Shown here piece by piece: positions 1-8,339 of a stretch of DNA of 64,000 nt. The position numbers and the translations under genes were made by a program. The notes beneath the pieces were generated by a model. It ran no database searches and was not told where the DNA came from. It saw nothing but the letters and a program-made list of their open reading frames with translations. Location of the stretch: assembly GCA_964370215.1 (NCBI GenBank), contig CAYJIM010000003.1, forward strand, positions 29,894 to 93,893, read 5' to 3'. The stretch comes from Massiliimalia sp964370215. Its GTDB lineage: Bacteria > Bacillota > Clostridia > Oscillospirales > Ruminococcaceae. Each line of letters opens with the position of its first letter. Positions within the stretch are counted from its first letter, which is position 1.

Positions 1-2
1 TC

Positions 3-290
3 AACCGGTTGAGTGCCATTGAGGCGGATGTGTTGAAGTTAGACAAAGCCTTTTTCGATCTCAAAGATCAAGGAGGAAAAAGCACTGTTGTCGTCGAAGA
101 TGTCATCACGATGGCAAAGCACCTCAACATGGCAATCGTTGCCGAAGGGGTGGAAACCTTTGGTCAAGCCTTATGGCTCAGAGAACTGCAATGTGAATAT
201 GCACAAGGATATTACTTTGAGCGCCCCATGGATGAAGAGAGTTTCAAAAAGCTGTTGGAAAGCAAAAAGACCTATCAATTGAAGCCGTAA
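3..290 (+). CDS. EAL-domain c-di-GMP phosphodiesterase, C-terminal fragment
   Basis: The reading frame is already open at base 3, so this is the 3' end of a longer gene cut by the window edge. About 95 residues are visible and they match the end of an EAL domain: the KLDKAFF segment, the VAEGVET motif with its acidic residues, and the closing YAQGYYFERPM block. EAL domains hydrolyse cyclic di-GMP to pGpG. The N-terminal sensor or GGDEF part lies outside the window, so domain order and activity cannot be judged. A strong hairpin follows the stop codon. Confidence 0.88.
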   Translation, partial: NRLSAIEADVLKLDKAFFDLKDQGGKSTVVVEDVITMAKHLNMAIVAEGVETFGQALWLRELQCEYAQGYYFERPMDEESFKKLLESKKTYQLKP

Positions 291-297
291 TGAAGCC

Positions 298-336
298 AAA
301 GAGCAGGTATCGGAATTTTCCGATACCTGCTCTTTT
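298..336. terminator. Bidirectional rho-independent terminator
   Basis: A near-perfect inverted repeat (arms 298-315 and 318-335) flanked by A and T runs. It lies between two convergent genes and overlaps the stop codon of the minus-strand lipid kinase gene at 335-337, so it can end transcription from both sides. Confidence 0.85.
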
Positions 337-1249
337 AGGATATACTTGATGTAGCGGGCAGTTGTTTTGGGACCATAATCGTAAAAGCATTTTGTAAATT
401 TTGAATACACACCGCTGTTTCGGTACCACCGTATTCTCCATCCAATGTCCAATCAACGGGTGTTTTGGATTTGACGGTAATGTGTCGTGCACTGGTGCAA
501 AACATAAAGCGTGAGTGCATCTGCTCGTTGAGAATTGCTTGCAGCAGTTCATGTAAATCCAATGGATTCTGTGGCGGACGCACCAGCACCACTTCCAACA
601 AGCCATCGTCCAAATGAGGGTGGGTACCGGCAAAGTTTTTGAGCCCACCCACGGAAGTCGAATTGGTGATCATGCCATAAATAAATTCTCCTTCGACCTG
701 TTCACCATCAATGTTAAGTTCCATTTCATAAGACTTGATGCTACCCAACCGCTTGGTGCCCTCGAGTAGGTAGGCCATCCGGCCAAAGGTGTTTTTAAAT
801 TGTTGCGAGGTTTCGTAAGCAACATCGGTAAAAAGACCAAAGGCTGCGATATAGGTAAAGGCCTCGTCGTTGAAACGACCGGCATCACAAGTGAAGGGCA
901 TCCCTTGGGTGACCACTTGGGCTGCCTCTAAAATATTTTTGGAAATACCCAAACTACTGGCGAAATCATTGGTAGTGCCAGTGGGAATGTAACCGAGTGT
1001 GGGGGCGTTTTCTAACAACACCATCGCGTTGACTGCTTCGTTCAACGTGCCGTCGCCGCCACTACAAACGATCATATCAAACCGTTCTCCTTCCGCCAAA
1101 ATAATTTTAGTGGTGTCGGACTTTTGTTGGGTGGGGTGCACAGTCACTGCGTACCCTTGTGCAGTATAGTGTTCTACAATGTCGGCAAGTTTGGGGCGAA
1201 ACAGCGCTTTGCCTGCATGTGGATTGTAAATCAATAGCATTTTTTTCAT
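335..1249 (-). CDS. Diacylglycerol/lipid kinase family protein (YegS/BmrU/DgkB type)
   Basis: About 304 residues with the features of the diacylglycerol kinase catalytic family: an N-terminal LLIYNPHAGKA strand, the CSGGDGTLNEAVN nucleotide-binding motif, and GYIPTGTTNDFASSLG. These soluble or peripheral enzymes phosphorylate diacylglycerol or related lipids with ATP, usually to recycle diacylglycerol released by envelope polymer synthesis. I chose the ATG at 1249 because GAGAGGG lies at a good distance upstream and family members begin near MKKMLLIYNP; the in-frame ATG at 1297 has no ribosome binding site. The exact substrate cannot be told from sequence. Confidence 0.88.
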   Translation of the reverse strand: MKKMLLIYNPHAGKALFRPKLADIVEHYTAQGYAVTVHPTQQKSDTTKIILAEGERFDMIVCSGGDGTLNEAVNAMVLLENAPTLGYIPTGTTNDFASSLGISKNILEAAQVVTQGMPFTCDAGRFNDEAFTYIAAFGLFTDVAYETSQQFKNTFGRMAYLLEGTKRLGSIKSYEMELNIDGEQVEGEFIYGMITNSTSVGGLKNFAGTHPHLDDGLLEVVLVRPPQNPLDLHELLQAILNEQMHSRFMFCTSARHITVKSKTPVDWTLDGEYGGTETAVCIQNLQNAFTIMVPKQLPATSSIS

Positions 1250-1379
1250 CGGTAAAACCCTCTCGGTCAAATATTTGGCAGTTGATACTGTTATCATAGC
1301 AAATAGGTATTAACAAATTGTGGAAAAGTAAAAAAACATTTTTGAAAAATAGTGAGTAGAAAAATATCTTGTGAAAGGA

Positions 1380-1408
1380 TTGACAAATGCCGTGGGATTT
1401 CGTATAAT
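1380..1408 (+). promoter_or_regulatory. Promoter of the FMN riboswitch/ribU transcript
   Basis: TTGACA at 1380-1385 and TATAAT at 1403-1408 with a 17-nt spacer, a perfect housekeeping sigma consensus. The predicted transcription start near 1415 is just upstream of the FMN aptamer. Confidence 0.9.
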
Positions 1409-1424
1409 AATAAAAAAGAAGTCT

Positions 1425-1531
1425 GTTTCAGGGCGGAGTGAAATTCTCCACCGGTGGTAAAGTCCACGAGCGCTGCGGCGTTGATTTGGTGCAATTCCAA
1501 AACCGACGGTTAAAGTCCGGATGAAAGAAAC
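1425..1531 (+). promoter_or_regulatory. FMN riboswitch (RFN element)
   Basis: The conserved RFN core blocks are present in order: AGGGCGGAGTGAAATTC, CCGGTGGTAAAGTCCACGAG, GATTTGGTGCAATTCCAAAA, CCGACGGTTAAAGTCCGGAT and the closing GAAAGAAAC. It is followed by a terminator and then a riboflavin transporter gene. This is the usual arrangement, in which FMN binding stops transcription or translation of riboflavin uptake. Confidence 0.96.
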
Positions 1532-1554
1532 AACAAGGCCTTTGTGCATTTTGT

Positions 1555-1593
1555 CGCCCTCATTTGCTTTTTGCAGTGAGGGTGTTTTTTTAT
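1555..1593 (+). terminator. Expression-platform terminator of the FMN riboswitch
   Basis: Inverted repeat GCCCTCA...TGAGGGT with an inner TGC/GCA extension, followed by a run of seven T. It lies between the FMN aptamer and ribU, so it is likely the FMN-dependent terminator. Confidence 0.85.
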
Positions 1594-1629
1594 GCAGAGC
1601 AGACCTCTTTGAAAAAAGGAGGAAGTATT

Positions 1630-2241
1630 ATGAGTAGTATCAGCACAAAACAACAACCATTCAACCGAGGGCAAATCCGTAAAATGACGGTGACGGCCAT
1701 GCTTGCCGCCGTGTCTAGTGTTTTGATGTTCTTTAGCTTCAACGTACCGTTGATGCCATCCTTCATCAAGATGGACTTGTCCGAATTGCCGGCGTTGATT
1801 GCGGCCTTCACGCTAGGGCCTGTTAGTGGTGTCGCAGTTTGCCTTGTCAAAAATGTCATCAATCTGTTCTTTACCACCACCGGTGGGGTTGGTGAACTTT
1901 CCAATTTCATTTTGGGGACTGCTTTGGTATTGCCGGCAGGACTGATTTACAAAAAGGTGCAAACCCGTACCGGCGCCATTGTCGGCTCGGTCATTGGTGC
2001 TGTCAGTATGGCAGTACTCAGTTTCTTTACAAACTACTTTATCATTTATCCCGTTTACACTAATTTTATGCCTATGGAAGCGATTATAGGTGCTTATCAA
2101 GCGATTTTTAGCGGTATTGAGGAATTGTGGCAGGCGCTAATTCTCTTCAACATGCCTTTCACTCTCATCAAAGGGTTGATCAGTGCGGTTGTCACCTGCC
2201 TGCTTTATAAAAAATTGAGTCCGATTATGAATGGGAAGTAG
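1630..2241 (+). CDS. ribU: Riboflavin ECF transporter S component RibU
   Basis: A 203-residue polytopic membrane protein that gives substrate specificity to an energy-coupling-factor transporter for riboflavin. The segment around LMPSFIKMDLSELPALIAAF followed by GPVSGVAVCLVKNVINLF is characteristic of RibU, and an FMN riboswitch controls the gene, which fixes the substrate. Start at ATG 1630 because AAAGGAGGAAG precedes it; the reading frame stays open upstream to 1564 but runs into the terminator. The shared ATPase/EcfT module is not in the window and must be encoded elsewhere. Confidence 0.95.
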   Translation: MSSISTKQQPFNRGQIRKMTVTAMLAAVSSVLMFFSFNVPLMPSFIKMDLSELPALIAAFTLGPVSGVAVCLVKNVINLFFTTTGGVGELSNFILGTALVLPAGLIYKKVQTRTGAIVGSVIGAVSMAVLSFFTNYFIIYPVYTNFMPMEAIIGAYQAIFSGIEELWQALILFNMPFTLIKGLISAVVTCLLYKKLSPIMNGK

Positions 2242-2249
2242 TGAGGTTG

Positions 2250-2284
2250 AACGCGTTTACCCAACAGGGTAGGCGCGTTTTTCT
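2250..2284 (+). terminator. Rho-independent terminator after ribU
   Basis: AACGCG/CGCGTT outer stem with an inner TACCC/GGGTA stem, followed by TTTTTCTATTTTT, just after the ribU stop codon. Confidence 0.75.
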
Positions 2285-2332
2285 ATTTTTTGTAGGATGG
2301 GGCAAAAGTAATCGTGGATAGAGTAAAATTGA

Positions 2333-2361
2333 TTGACGAACCATTCTTCATTTAGTACAAT
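2333..2361 (+). promoter_or_regulatory. Promoter of rpe
   Basis: TTGACG at 2333-2338 and TACAAT at 2356-2361 with a 17-nt spacer, about 35 nt upstream of the rpe start codon. Confidence 0.7.
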
Positions 2362-2393
2362 AAAAAAGACAAAAACGATCGGGAGGATGAACA

Positions 2394-3032
2394 ATGAACA
2401 TTAAAATTTCTCCGTCCATTTTAGCGGCGGACTTTTGTAATTTACAACGGGAGATAGAGCGGGTGCCAAATGCTGAGATGCTACATCTGGACGTGATGGA
2501 TGGGCACTTTGTACCAAATATTAGCATTGGCGTACCGGTGGTGGAATCAATCAGAAAGCAAACATCGATGTTTTTGGATGTGCACTTGATGATCAGTCAC
2601 CCCTTGCAATATGTAGAGGCGTTTGCCAAAGCAGGGGCAGATCTCATCTGTTTTCACATTGAGTCGGAAGATGATCCCAAAGCTGTCATCGACCGCATTC
2701 ATCAATGTGGCAAGCAAGCGGCCATTGCCTTGAAGCCGAACACGCCGGCAGAAGTCGTGTTTAAATACCTGCAAGACCTTGAGATGGTACTTGTGATGAC
2801 AGTAGAACCCGGCTTTGGTGGACAGTCCTTTATGGCGGATATGGTGCCGAAAATCGAAGCGATTCGAGCACGTGTATCGGCTGATTTTGATATCCAAGTG
2901 GATGGTGGTATCAATTGTGAGACTGCAAAAACAGTGGTTGAAGCCGGTGCTAATGTACTGGTTGCAGGGTCTTTTGTCTTTGGTAGTCAAGATCCTTCGG
3001 GAGAAGTTTCCTTTTTACAAGGGTTATCCTAG
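2394..3032 (+). CDS. rpe: Ribulose-phosphate 3-epimerase
   Basis: A 212-residue TIM-barrel enzyme that interconverts D-ribulose 5-phosphate and D-xylulose 5-phosphate in the cytosolic pentose phosphate pathway. Family landmarks are the start KISPSILAADF, the metal-binding LHLDVMDGHFVPN, the LDVHLMI strand, MTVEPGFGGQ, and IQVDGGIN. GGGAGG precedes the ATG. Its 3' end overlaps the 3' end of the convergent mecA-like gene by 9 bp, so there is no room for a separate terminator between them. Confidence 0.97.
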   Translation: MNIKISPSILAADFCNLQREIERVPNAEMLHLDVMDGHFVPNISIGVPVVESIRKQTSMFLDVHLMISHPLQYVEAFAKAGADLICFHIESEDDPKAVIDRIHQCGKQAAIALKPNTPAEVVFKYLQDLEMVLVMTVEPGFGGQSFMADMVPKIEAIRARVSADFDIQVDGGINCETAKTVVEAGANVLVAGSFVFGSQDPSGEVSFLQGLS

Positions 3033-3608
3033 ATAATTGAGCACTGTTTCAATGGCATGATCCTGTAGTACAGGCTTGCTATGTTCTTTGTAGTGGGCAG
3101 CACGCACCGCCCCTTTGCCGTCGTAACTGGCATATTCGGTCATGATGTTGATGATGCGTTGGTTGCTGCGACAGTAAGTGTAAAGCAATAAGATATAACC
3201 CCCTCGTTCGTCGCTATATACAGAAGATTTGACGATGAGGTGTGCATAGTCATAAAACAGACGTTTACAGCATGCGGTGAGTATGTCAAGTGTTTGTAAC
3301 TTGAAAATGAGTGGGGTGTCAAACCCTGCTCGCTCCTTTTGAAATGCCTTACCGCTCTGCTTGTCGGTCATCAAATTGACATACAAAATACATCCCCCGA
3401 GATCGTCGGGGAAGGCCTCAATGAACAATTTATGTTGGTCAATTGGCAGTGTTGTCACTTCTTGGACCTGTTGCATGATGTTCAAAATTGCCTGTCTGGT
3501 ATTGCGGTCATTGTAATCCATCTGATCATAGGTGATGGAAAAATGATCCATATCTTCGGCAGACAGTAAAATTTTTACGGTAAGGTCATCAAGCATTTCA
3601 ATGTGCAT
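3024..3608 (-). CDS. Adaptor protein MecA-like
   Basis: 194 residues. The N-terminal part resembles the MecA substrate-recruiting domain and the C-terminal half resembles the domain that docks on the Clp ATPase. In Bacillus, MecA delivers ComK and other proteins to ClpC/ClpP. This copy is somewhat shorter than the usual 210-240 residues and the central linker is short. The call is based on overall pattern, not on a single catalytic motif, so it is moderate. AGGAGG lies upstream of the start. The gene converges on rpe with a 9-bp overlap. Confidence 0.68.
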   Translation of the reverse strand: MHIEMLDDLTVKILLSAEDMDHFSITYDQMDYNDRNTRQAILNIMQQVQEVTTLPIDQHKLFIEAFPDDLGGCILYVNLMTDKQSGKAFQKERAGFDTPLIFKLQTLDILTACCKRLFYDYAHLIVKSSVYSDERGGYILLLYTYCRSNQRIINIMTEYASYDGKGAVRAAHYKEHSKPVLQDHAIETVLNYLG

Positions 3609-3751
3609 GACCGAATCCTCCTTGAAATTAGTACGATTACTCTATTGTATCGAACGGAATGAAAAAACAGAACACGAAATCGTTTTAATTTTAAGCGCGT
3701 AGTGCAACTGTTACAAGATTTTGTCGTGCAAAATAGAAATTTTACTTTTCA

Positions 3752-3774
3752 AAAAAAAGAAAATATGGTATAAT
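3752..3774 (+). promoter_or_regulatory. Extended -10 promoter before the small membrane protein gene
   Basis: TATAAT at 3769-3774 preceded by TGG (extended -10) and an AT-rich upstream tract; the -35 (TTTTCA, 3746-3751) is weak. It lies about 20 nt before the start codon. Confidence 0.55.
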
Positions 3775-3794
3775 GAAATTAAAGATTTAGAAGA

Positions 3795-4190
3795 ATGGAG
3801 AATGGGACTGTGGCAGGAGAAAAAGTGAATTCTCGTGTGATGGGGTGTCTGTTAAAATTGGTCGGATTTGTGGTGATGGTTATGGTGTTTATTGCCATCA
3901 TTTTTTTCCTATTCAATGGGCTCACTTACGTCATGTCGGGAGAAAATTTGGACATTCCGGGATTTGATGGTATTGTAGAAGCAATTGACCAGTTTACCCA
4001 AGGGGTGGCGACAGAGATGGATAACTTGATGACCAACACTGATCAGACGGAAATTGACAACATATTAGAACAGAGCGATGATATGCTAGCTGATGTAGAG
4101 CAGATGCTCGAAGATGGCGAAGCGAACGCAGCTGAATCGGCACCAACACAAGAGGCACCACCGGCAGAAGAAGTACCGCCGACTGAATAA
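3795..4190 (+). CDS. Small single-pass membrane protein with acidic, proline-rich tail
   Basis: 131 residues of unknown function. A short basic N-terminus is followed by one strong hydrophobic segment (about residues 20-42, KLVGFVVMVMVFIAIIFFLF), then a hydrophilic region rich in Asp/Glu with coiled-coil-like spacing, and a tail rich in Pro, Glu and Ala. By charge the tail is predicted to lie outside the cell. A GTG at 3810 is an alternative start with a slightly better ribosome binding site. The next gene is a phosphohexomutase 66 nt downstream, possibly on the same transcript. I do not recognise the family. Confidence 0.6.
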   Translation: MENGTVAGEKVNSRVMGCLLKLVGFVVMVMVFIAIIFFLFNGLTYVMSGENLDIPGFDGIVEAIDQFTQGVATEMDNLMTNTDQTEIDNILEQSDDMLADVEQMLEDGEANAAESAPTQEAPPAEEVPPTE

Positions 4191-4256
4191 AGCAACAGGA
4201 CGCATCCCTGTTGTCGGGCACGAAAATATAAAATACTTTTACTGGAGGGACGACCA

Positions 4257-5975
4257 ATGGATGTACAGGCATTATATCAACAATGGATGAATGAACAATT
4301 GGAAGATGCTGACTTGACCGTAGAATTGGCGGCAATGGAAGGCAATGATGAAGAAATTTTTGATCATTTTTATCAAGATCTAGCATTTGGTACCGCAGGC
4401 TTACGTGGAGTGATCGGTGCCGGCACCAACCGTATGAACCTCTATGTGGTACGCAAGGCAACCCAAGGGTTTGCAGACTATATCAATGCGCATTACAGCA
4501 ACCCACAGGTGGCAATCAGCTATGACAGCCGCATCAAATCAGATTTGTTTGCCAAAGAAACTGCACGCGTACTGGCAGCAAATGGCATTGTTGCAAATCT
4601 TTACAAAGAGCTCATGCCGGTACCGTGTCTTTCTTATGCTGTGCGCGCACTGCATTGTCAAGCAGGTATTATGTTGACCGCTTCCCACAACCCTGCAAAA
4701 TACAACGGCTACAAAGCCTATGGCGACGACGGGTGTCAAATTGGGCTGGAAGTGGCAAACGAAGTACTCGATAACATTGCAAACACTGAAATGTTTGGCG
4801 GCGCTAAAATCTGTGATTTTGACAAAGCCGTTGCCGATGGCATGATCCGCTATATTGATGACACCGTCATCAATGGGTTTTTGGATGCCATTCAAAGTCA
4901 ACAGATCCATCCGGAAGTGGTGGCTGATGCCAACTTGAAAGTCGTTTACACCCCACTCAATGGGGCAGGGAACAAACCGGTGCGCGCCATTTTGAATCGC
5001 ATTGGCATTGCCGATGTGATTGTCGTGCCGGAGCAGGAACAACCCGACGGCAACTTCCCAACCTGTCCTTTCCCGAACCCTGAAATCAAGGAAGCGATGG
5101 CATATGGTGTTGCTCTTTGTGAAAAAACAGGGGCGGACTTGTTGCTTGCCACTGATCCGGACTGTGACCGTGTTGGGATTGCAGTACCCAATGCAGGTGG
5201 GGAGTATATTCTCATCACCGGCAATGAAGTGGGTGCAATGCTCATGGAATACATCTGTTCGGAGCGGATTGCAACCGGCACGATGCCTGTTGATCCGGTA
5301 GCGGTCACCACCATTGTGTCCACCACTTTGGTTGGTCAAATTGCAAAAGCCTATGGGGTAGATCTGCGCCTGACACTGACAGGGTTTAAATTTATCGGCG
5401 AGCAAATTTTAGGATTGGAACAAGACGGTCATCCGGAGCGTTATATCTTCGGTTTTGAAGAAAGCTATGGCTACCTCATTGGTACCCATGCAAGAGATAA
5501 AGATGCAGTTGTTGCCTCAATGCTCATCTGTGAAATGGCGGCATTTTTGAAATCCAAAGGGATTTCTGTGCTGGACTATCTCAATGGCATTTATGAAAAA
5601 TACGGTGTCTTTTACCATACCCAACACAGCTTTACCTGTGAGGGGGCTGCCGGTATGGAACAAATGGCAAGTATTATGAAACAGTTGCAACAAGCACCGC
5701 CAACCGAGGTGGCGGGGTATCGCGTCCTGTCGGTAGACAATTACATCACCGGACTGTCCAAAGATCTGGCAACAGGGGAGGAGACTGCCTTGACCTTGCC
5801 ACGTTCTGCGGTATTGTTCTATCATTTGGAAAATCAAATCAGCATTTGTGTCCGTCCGTCCGGTACCGAGCCGAAAATTAAGGCGTACTATACCGCGGTG
5901 ACCAAGACACAACAACAAGCAAAAGAACTGGAAGCGGCGCTCAGTAAGGCGTTCGCAACGGTATTGGGATTTTAA
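4257..5975 (+). CDS. Phospho-sugar mutase (phosphoglucomutase/phosphomannomutase, PgcA type)
   Basis: 572 residues, the length expected for the alpha-phosphohexomutase subgroup that includes Bacillus PgcA. All four active-site loops are visible: the phosphoserine loop TASHNPAKYNGYK, the metal loop DPDCDRVGIA, the sugar-recognition loop GFEESYGYL and the phosphate-binding loop RPSGTEPKIKAYY. It interconverts glucose 1-phosphate and glucose 6-phosphate, and possibly the mannose equivalents, feeding envelope glycan synthesis. A clear GGAGGG ribosome binding site precedes the ATG. Choosing between glucose and mannose is not possible from sequence alone. Confidence 0.93.
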   Translation: MDVQALYQQWMNEQLEDADLTVELAAMEGNDEEIFDHFYQDLAFGTAGLRGVIGAGTNRMNLYVVRKATQGFADYINAHYSNPQVAISYDSRIKSDLFAKETARVLAANGIVANLYKELMPVPCLSYAVRALHCQAGIMLTASHNPAKYNGYKAYGDDGCQIGLEVANEVLDNIANTEMFGGAKICDFDKAVADGMIRYIDDTVINGFLDAIQSQQIHPEVVADANLKVVYTPLNGAGNKPVRAILNRIGIADVIVVPEQEQPDGNFPTCPFPNPEIKEAMAYGVALCEKTGADLLLATDPDCDRVGIAVPNAGGEYILITGNEVGAMLMEYICSERIATGTMPVDPVAVTTIVSTTLVGQIAKAYGVDLRLTLTGFKFIGEQILGLEQDGHPERYIFGFEESYGYLIGTHARDKDAVVASMLICEMAAFLKSKGISVLDYLNGIYEKYGVFYHTQHSFTCEGAAGMEQMASIMKQLQQAPPTEVAGYRVLSVDNYITGLSKDLATGEETALTLPRSAVLFYHLENQISICVRPSGTEPKIKAYYTAVTKTQQQAKELEAALSKAFATVLGF

Positions 5976-6028
5976 GACAGGCGTTTTACACTTGCCTGTG
6001 GATCCCATGATAAATGGAGGAGTACAGG

Positions 6029-7153
6029 ATGAGTGTTCAAATTCAATTTGGTAGTAGTGGAGATATGAAGCGTATTATAGCGCTTGCCGATCGTTGCTTT
6101 GGGTTCGATCAAAACCCACAGGATTCCTTTGTGCGCAATGGCGCAAAATTTTATGGCGAAGGGTTGGAAACCTCAAAACATCACCTGTTGGTCACCATTG
6201 ATGGGGCTTTGGTAGGGCTTGTTGGTATCTGCCCTGTCACTATGAAAGTCGGAGAGCAAACCCTGTCGTTTGCAGGCATCGGGACAGTTTGTACCGCCCC
6301 TGAAGCACGTGGCAAAGGGGTGATGCAGCTCATGCTCAACCGGTGCAATGAGGTCATTGCGGAAAAAGGATATGATGGTGCCTTCTTGGCAGGTATTTAT
6401 GAGCGTTATCGTCATTTTGGTTATGAAATTGGGGAGTCGATTTGTCGTGTGAAAATGAAGCGAGAAACGACAGATACCATGCTGTTCTTGCAACCACTAC
6501 AAGCAAATGATCCGTTGCTTGCCAACTGTCTTGCACTGCATGACACCCAGTCAGTTCGTTTTGAGCGAAACCTTACGACACTGTACGGCCTACTGACCCA
6601 GTGGAATCGCAAACCTTATGCAATTTTGAATGGGGAAGGGGATCTTGTGGGGTATTTGGGATATACCTTAGAAGGCAATGCGATACAGGAGCTATACTTG
6701 TCTGATAATCAAGATCTCACAGCAGTTGCACAACTATTGATGCAAGAAGTCGACAAACAAGACCTTTTGTTGGAATTGCCAACCTACTTGAAAACGCTTT
6801 GTACGCAAGCGAAAGCTGTAGGGCAGGTGGTCGACTTTGAACCTGCATTGATGGTGAAAATTTGCTCCTTTGAAACGATGCTTTCAGCGTTGTTGCCACT
6901 CAAAGAAGATTTGCCGGACGGACAGTTCATCTTGCATGTTAACAAAAGAGAACGTGTGTTGATTCGTGTCGTGGGGGGAGTGGTTACCGTACAGGCGACC
7001 AGACAAACCCCGGACATCAGACTGGATTGGGATGAGGCGACAAAGCTTGTGTTCGGGCGCTTGGTTCCGACAGACCTGTCGGAAGAACAACAGTCCTTTG
7101 TCAAGGCTTTGTTCCCACTGGACTTTGGTATTCCGTACGGCGATCAGTTTTAA
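6029..7153 (+). CDS. GNAT family N-acetyltransferase, Eis-like architecture
   Basis: 374 residues. The N-terminal half is a GNAT fold with the acetyl-CoA loop around VCTAPEARGKGVMQLMLNRC; the C-terminal half resembles the second GNAT-like and sterol-carrier-like parts seen in Eis-type acetyltransferases. Substrate unknown; Eis relatives acetylate amines, including aminoglycosides in some species. I start at ATG 6029 because GGAGGAG lies 6 nt upstream; the in-frame ATG at 6014 sits on that ribosome binding site. A weak hairpin (about 5976-6000) separates it from the mutase gene. Confidence 0.8.
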   Translation: MSVQIQFGSSGDMKRIIALADRCFGFDQNPQDSFVRNGAKFYGEGLETSKHHLLVTIDGALVGLVGICPVTMKVGEQTLSFAGIGTVCTAPEARGKGVMQLMLNRCNEVIAEKGYDGAFLAGIYERYRHFGYEIGESICRVKMKRETTDTMLFLQPLQANDPLLANCLALHDTQSVRFERNLTTLYGLLTQWNRKPYAILNGEGDLVGYLGYTLEGNAIQELYLSDNQDLTAVAQLLMQEVDKQDLLLELPTYLKTLCTQAKAVGQVVDFEPALMVKICSFETMLSALLPLKEDLPDGQFILHVNKRERVLIRVVGGVVTVQATRQTPDIRLDWDEATKLVFGRLVPTDLSEEQQSFVKALFPLDFGIPYGDQF

Positions 7154-7173
7154 AAATTATTTTTGAAAAACAC

Positions 7174-7202
7174 TTGCTTTTTCACTGCGGGTATGCTATA
7201 CT
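7174..7202 (+). promoter_or_regulatory. Promoter of rpmE with extended -10
   Basis: TTGCTT at 7174-7179, a 17-nt spacer, and TATACT at 7197-7202 preceded by TGC. Transcription should start near 7209, which gives an untranslated leader of about 120 nt. Confidence 0.75.
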
Positions 7203-7208
7203 ATATGG

Positions 7209-7329
7209 GTATGAGACTGTTTTTAATCGGTGAAAGCCGTTTAGAAAAGGGGAATTTTCCCCATACATTTCTTATGTATGATGGCAAAATCTATCATGCG
7301 CAAAATAAGAGTTATGAGAGGTGAAAGCA
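7209..7329 (+). promoter_or_regulatory. Long structured 5' leader of rpmE (possible L31 autoregulatory leader)
   Basis: About 120 nt between the predicted start of transcription and rpmE. It contains the palindrome GGGGAATTTTCCCC (7249-7262) and an ATACAT/ATGTAT pair immediately after. Firmicute L31 leader RNAs bound by the ribosomal protein are known. I infer a similar role from position and length only; I could not match a consensus. Confidence 0.4.
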
Positions 7330-7533
7330 ATGAAACAAGGTATTCATCCGAATTATGAAGCAACCACCATCAGCTGTGCTTGTGGTGAGGTCATTTCGAC
7401 TCGTTCTACTAAAGGTGGCGAAATCAAAGTAGAAATCTGTTCGAAATGTCATCCGTTCTTTACCGGAAGACAAAAACTGGTTGACACCGGTGGCCGTGTT
7501 GATCGATTCAAAAAGCGTTTCAACATCAAATAA
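7330..7533 (+). CDS. rpmE: 50S ribosomal protein L31 (zinc-binding form)
   Basis: 67 residues starting MKQGIHPNYE, with the L31 signature CSKCHPFFTGRQ and a C-terminal RFKKRF. The pair CAC near residue 16 plus CSKC near residue 36 gives the four cysteines of the zinc-containing form, which is the form made when zinc is sufficient. The start is ATG 7330 with AGAGGTG upstream; the GTG at 7321 overlaps the ribosome binding site. It is a single-gene transcript bounded by its own promoter and a strong terminator. Confidence 0.97.
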   Translation: MKQGIHPNYEATTISCACGEVISTRSTKGGEIKVEICSKCHPFFTGRQKLVDTGGRVDRFKKRFNIK

Positions 7534-7543
7534 GAATGCTTTT

Positions 7544-7591
7544 AAACATGTAGGCGATGCAGCAGTTGTTGCATCGCCTAAAATGTTTTTT
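7544..7591 (+). terminator. Rho-independent terminator after rpmE
   Basis: A long stem formed by 7551-7561 and 7570-7580, extended by AAACAT (7544-7549) pairing with ATGTTT (7583-7588), then a T run. Confidence 0.9.
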
Positions 7592-7613
7592 CACAGATAA
7601 AAGAGGTGGTCAG

Positions 7614-8240
7614 ATGGATTATCAAACCGTGGCGGACATGGTGCAGACAGAACTCATCGAAAAGAAATCTCGATTTTTGGCAACCGTCATCCCCTGTGAA
7701 TCGGAAGAAGAGGCGTTGGCGTTTGTGGCACAAAAGAAAAAAGAACACTGGGATGCCAACCACAATGTCTTTTGCTACATCATTCGACAAGAGGGGCAGG
7801 AGGACTTGAAACGCTGTAGTGACGATGGAGAACCGCAGGGTACAGCCGGACGGCCGATGCTCACGGTCCTTGAAAATTCAGGGCTGAAAAACCTCTGTGC
7901 TGTGGTCACCCGTTACTTTGGTGGCACACTCCTCGGCACCGGTGGATTGGTGCGTGCCTATTCTCACGCCACGTCCAGTGCATTGGAAGAAGCGACCGTC
8001 GTGACAGTGGCACGCTGCAAGGAACTGTCGTTGTCGATGGACTACAGTTGGTACGGCAAGGTCAACACCTTGGTGACAGAGTCGGGTGGCAATGTTTTGG
8101 TGTCTGATTTTGCAGAAAAAGTGAATCTGCTTTTTTTACTACAGGCGGACCGTGTAGCCAAATTTGAAAAAAATCTCACAGAATTGACCAATGGTCAGGT
8201 GATTGCGGTAGAAACTGCTGAAAAAATGCAAAAAATCTAA
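7614..8240 (+). CDS. YigZ/IMPACT family protein
   Basis: 208 residues. The N-terminal domain is the IMPACT/YigZ fold, with KSRFLATVIP near the start, SDDGEPQGTAGRPML and the RYFGGTLLGTGGLVRAYS block. The C-terminal part fits the DUF1949-like ferredoxin-fold domain. Bacterial YigZ binds nucleic acid and is loosely linked to translation, but its cellular job is unclear. Start at ATG 7614 after AGAGGTGG; upstream codons in the same frame lie inside the rpmE terminator. It is transcribed toward dgt, with about 100 AT-rich nt between them. Confidence 0.9.
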   Translation: MDYQTVADMVQTELIEKKSRFLATVIPCESEEEALAFVAQKKKEHWDANHNVFCYIIRQEGQEDLKRCSDDGEPQGTAGRPMLTVLENSGLKNLCAVVTRYFGGTLLGTGGLVRAYSHATSSALEEATVVTVARCKELSLSMDYSWYGKVNTLVTESGGNVLVSDFAEKVNLLFLLQADRVAKFEKNLTELTNGQVIAVETAEKMQKI

Positions 8241-8339
8241 TATTTTTTTGATATTTCTTCAAATTTTCGATTTTTTTGAAAAATAAAAAAGGGTTTTGCC
8301 TACGAATCTTGTATATAAGTAGATAAAGGGGGTTTTGCC

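Noticed and set aside
4539..5405. 288-codon minus-strand frame opposite the phosphohexomutase gene
   Set aside because: Antisense shadow of a clearly identified gene; composition is not protein-like (Cys- and His-rich) and there is no start signal.
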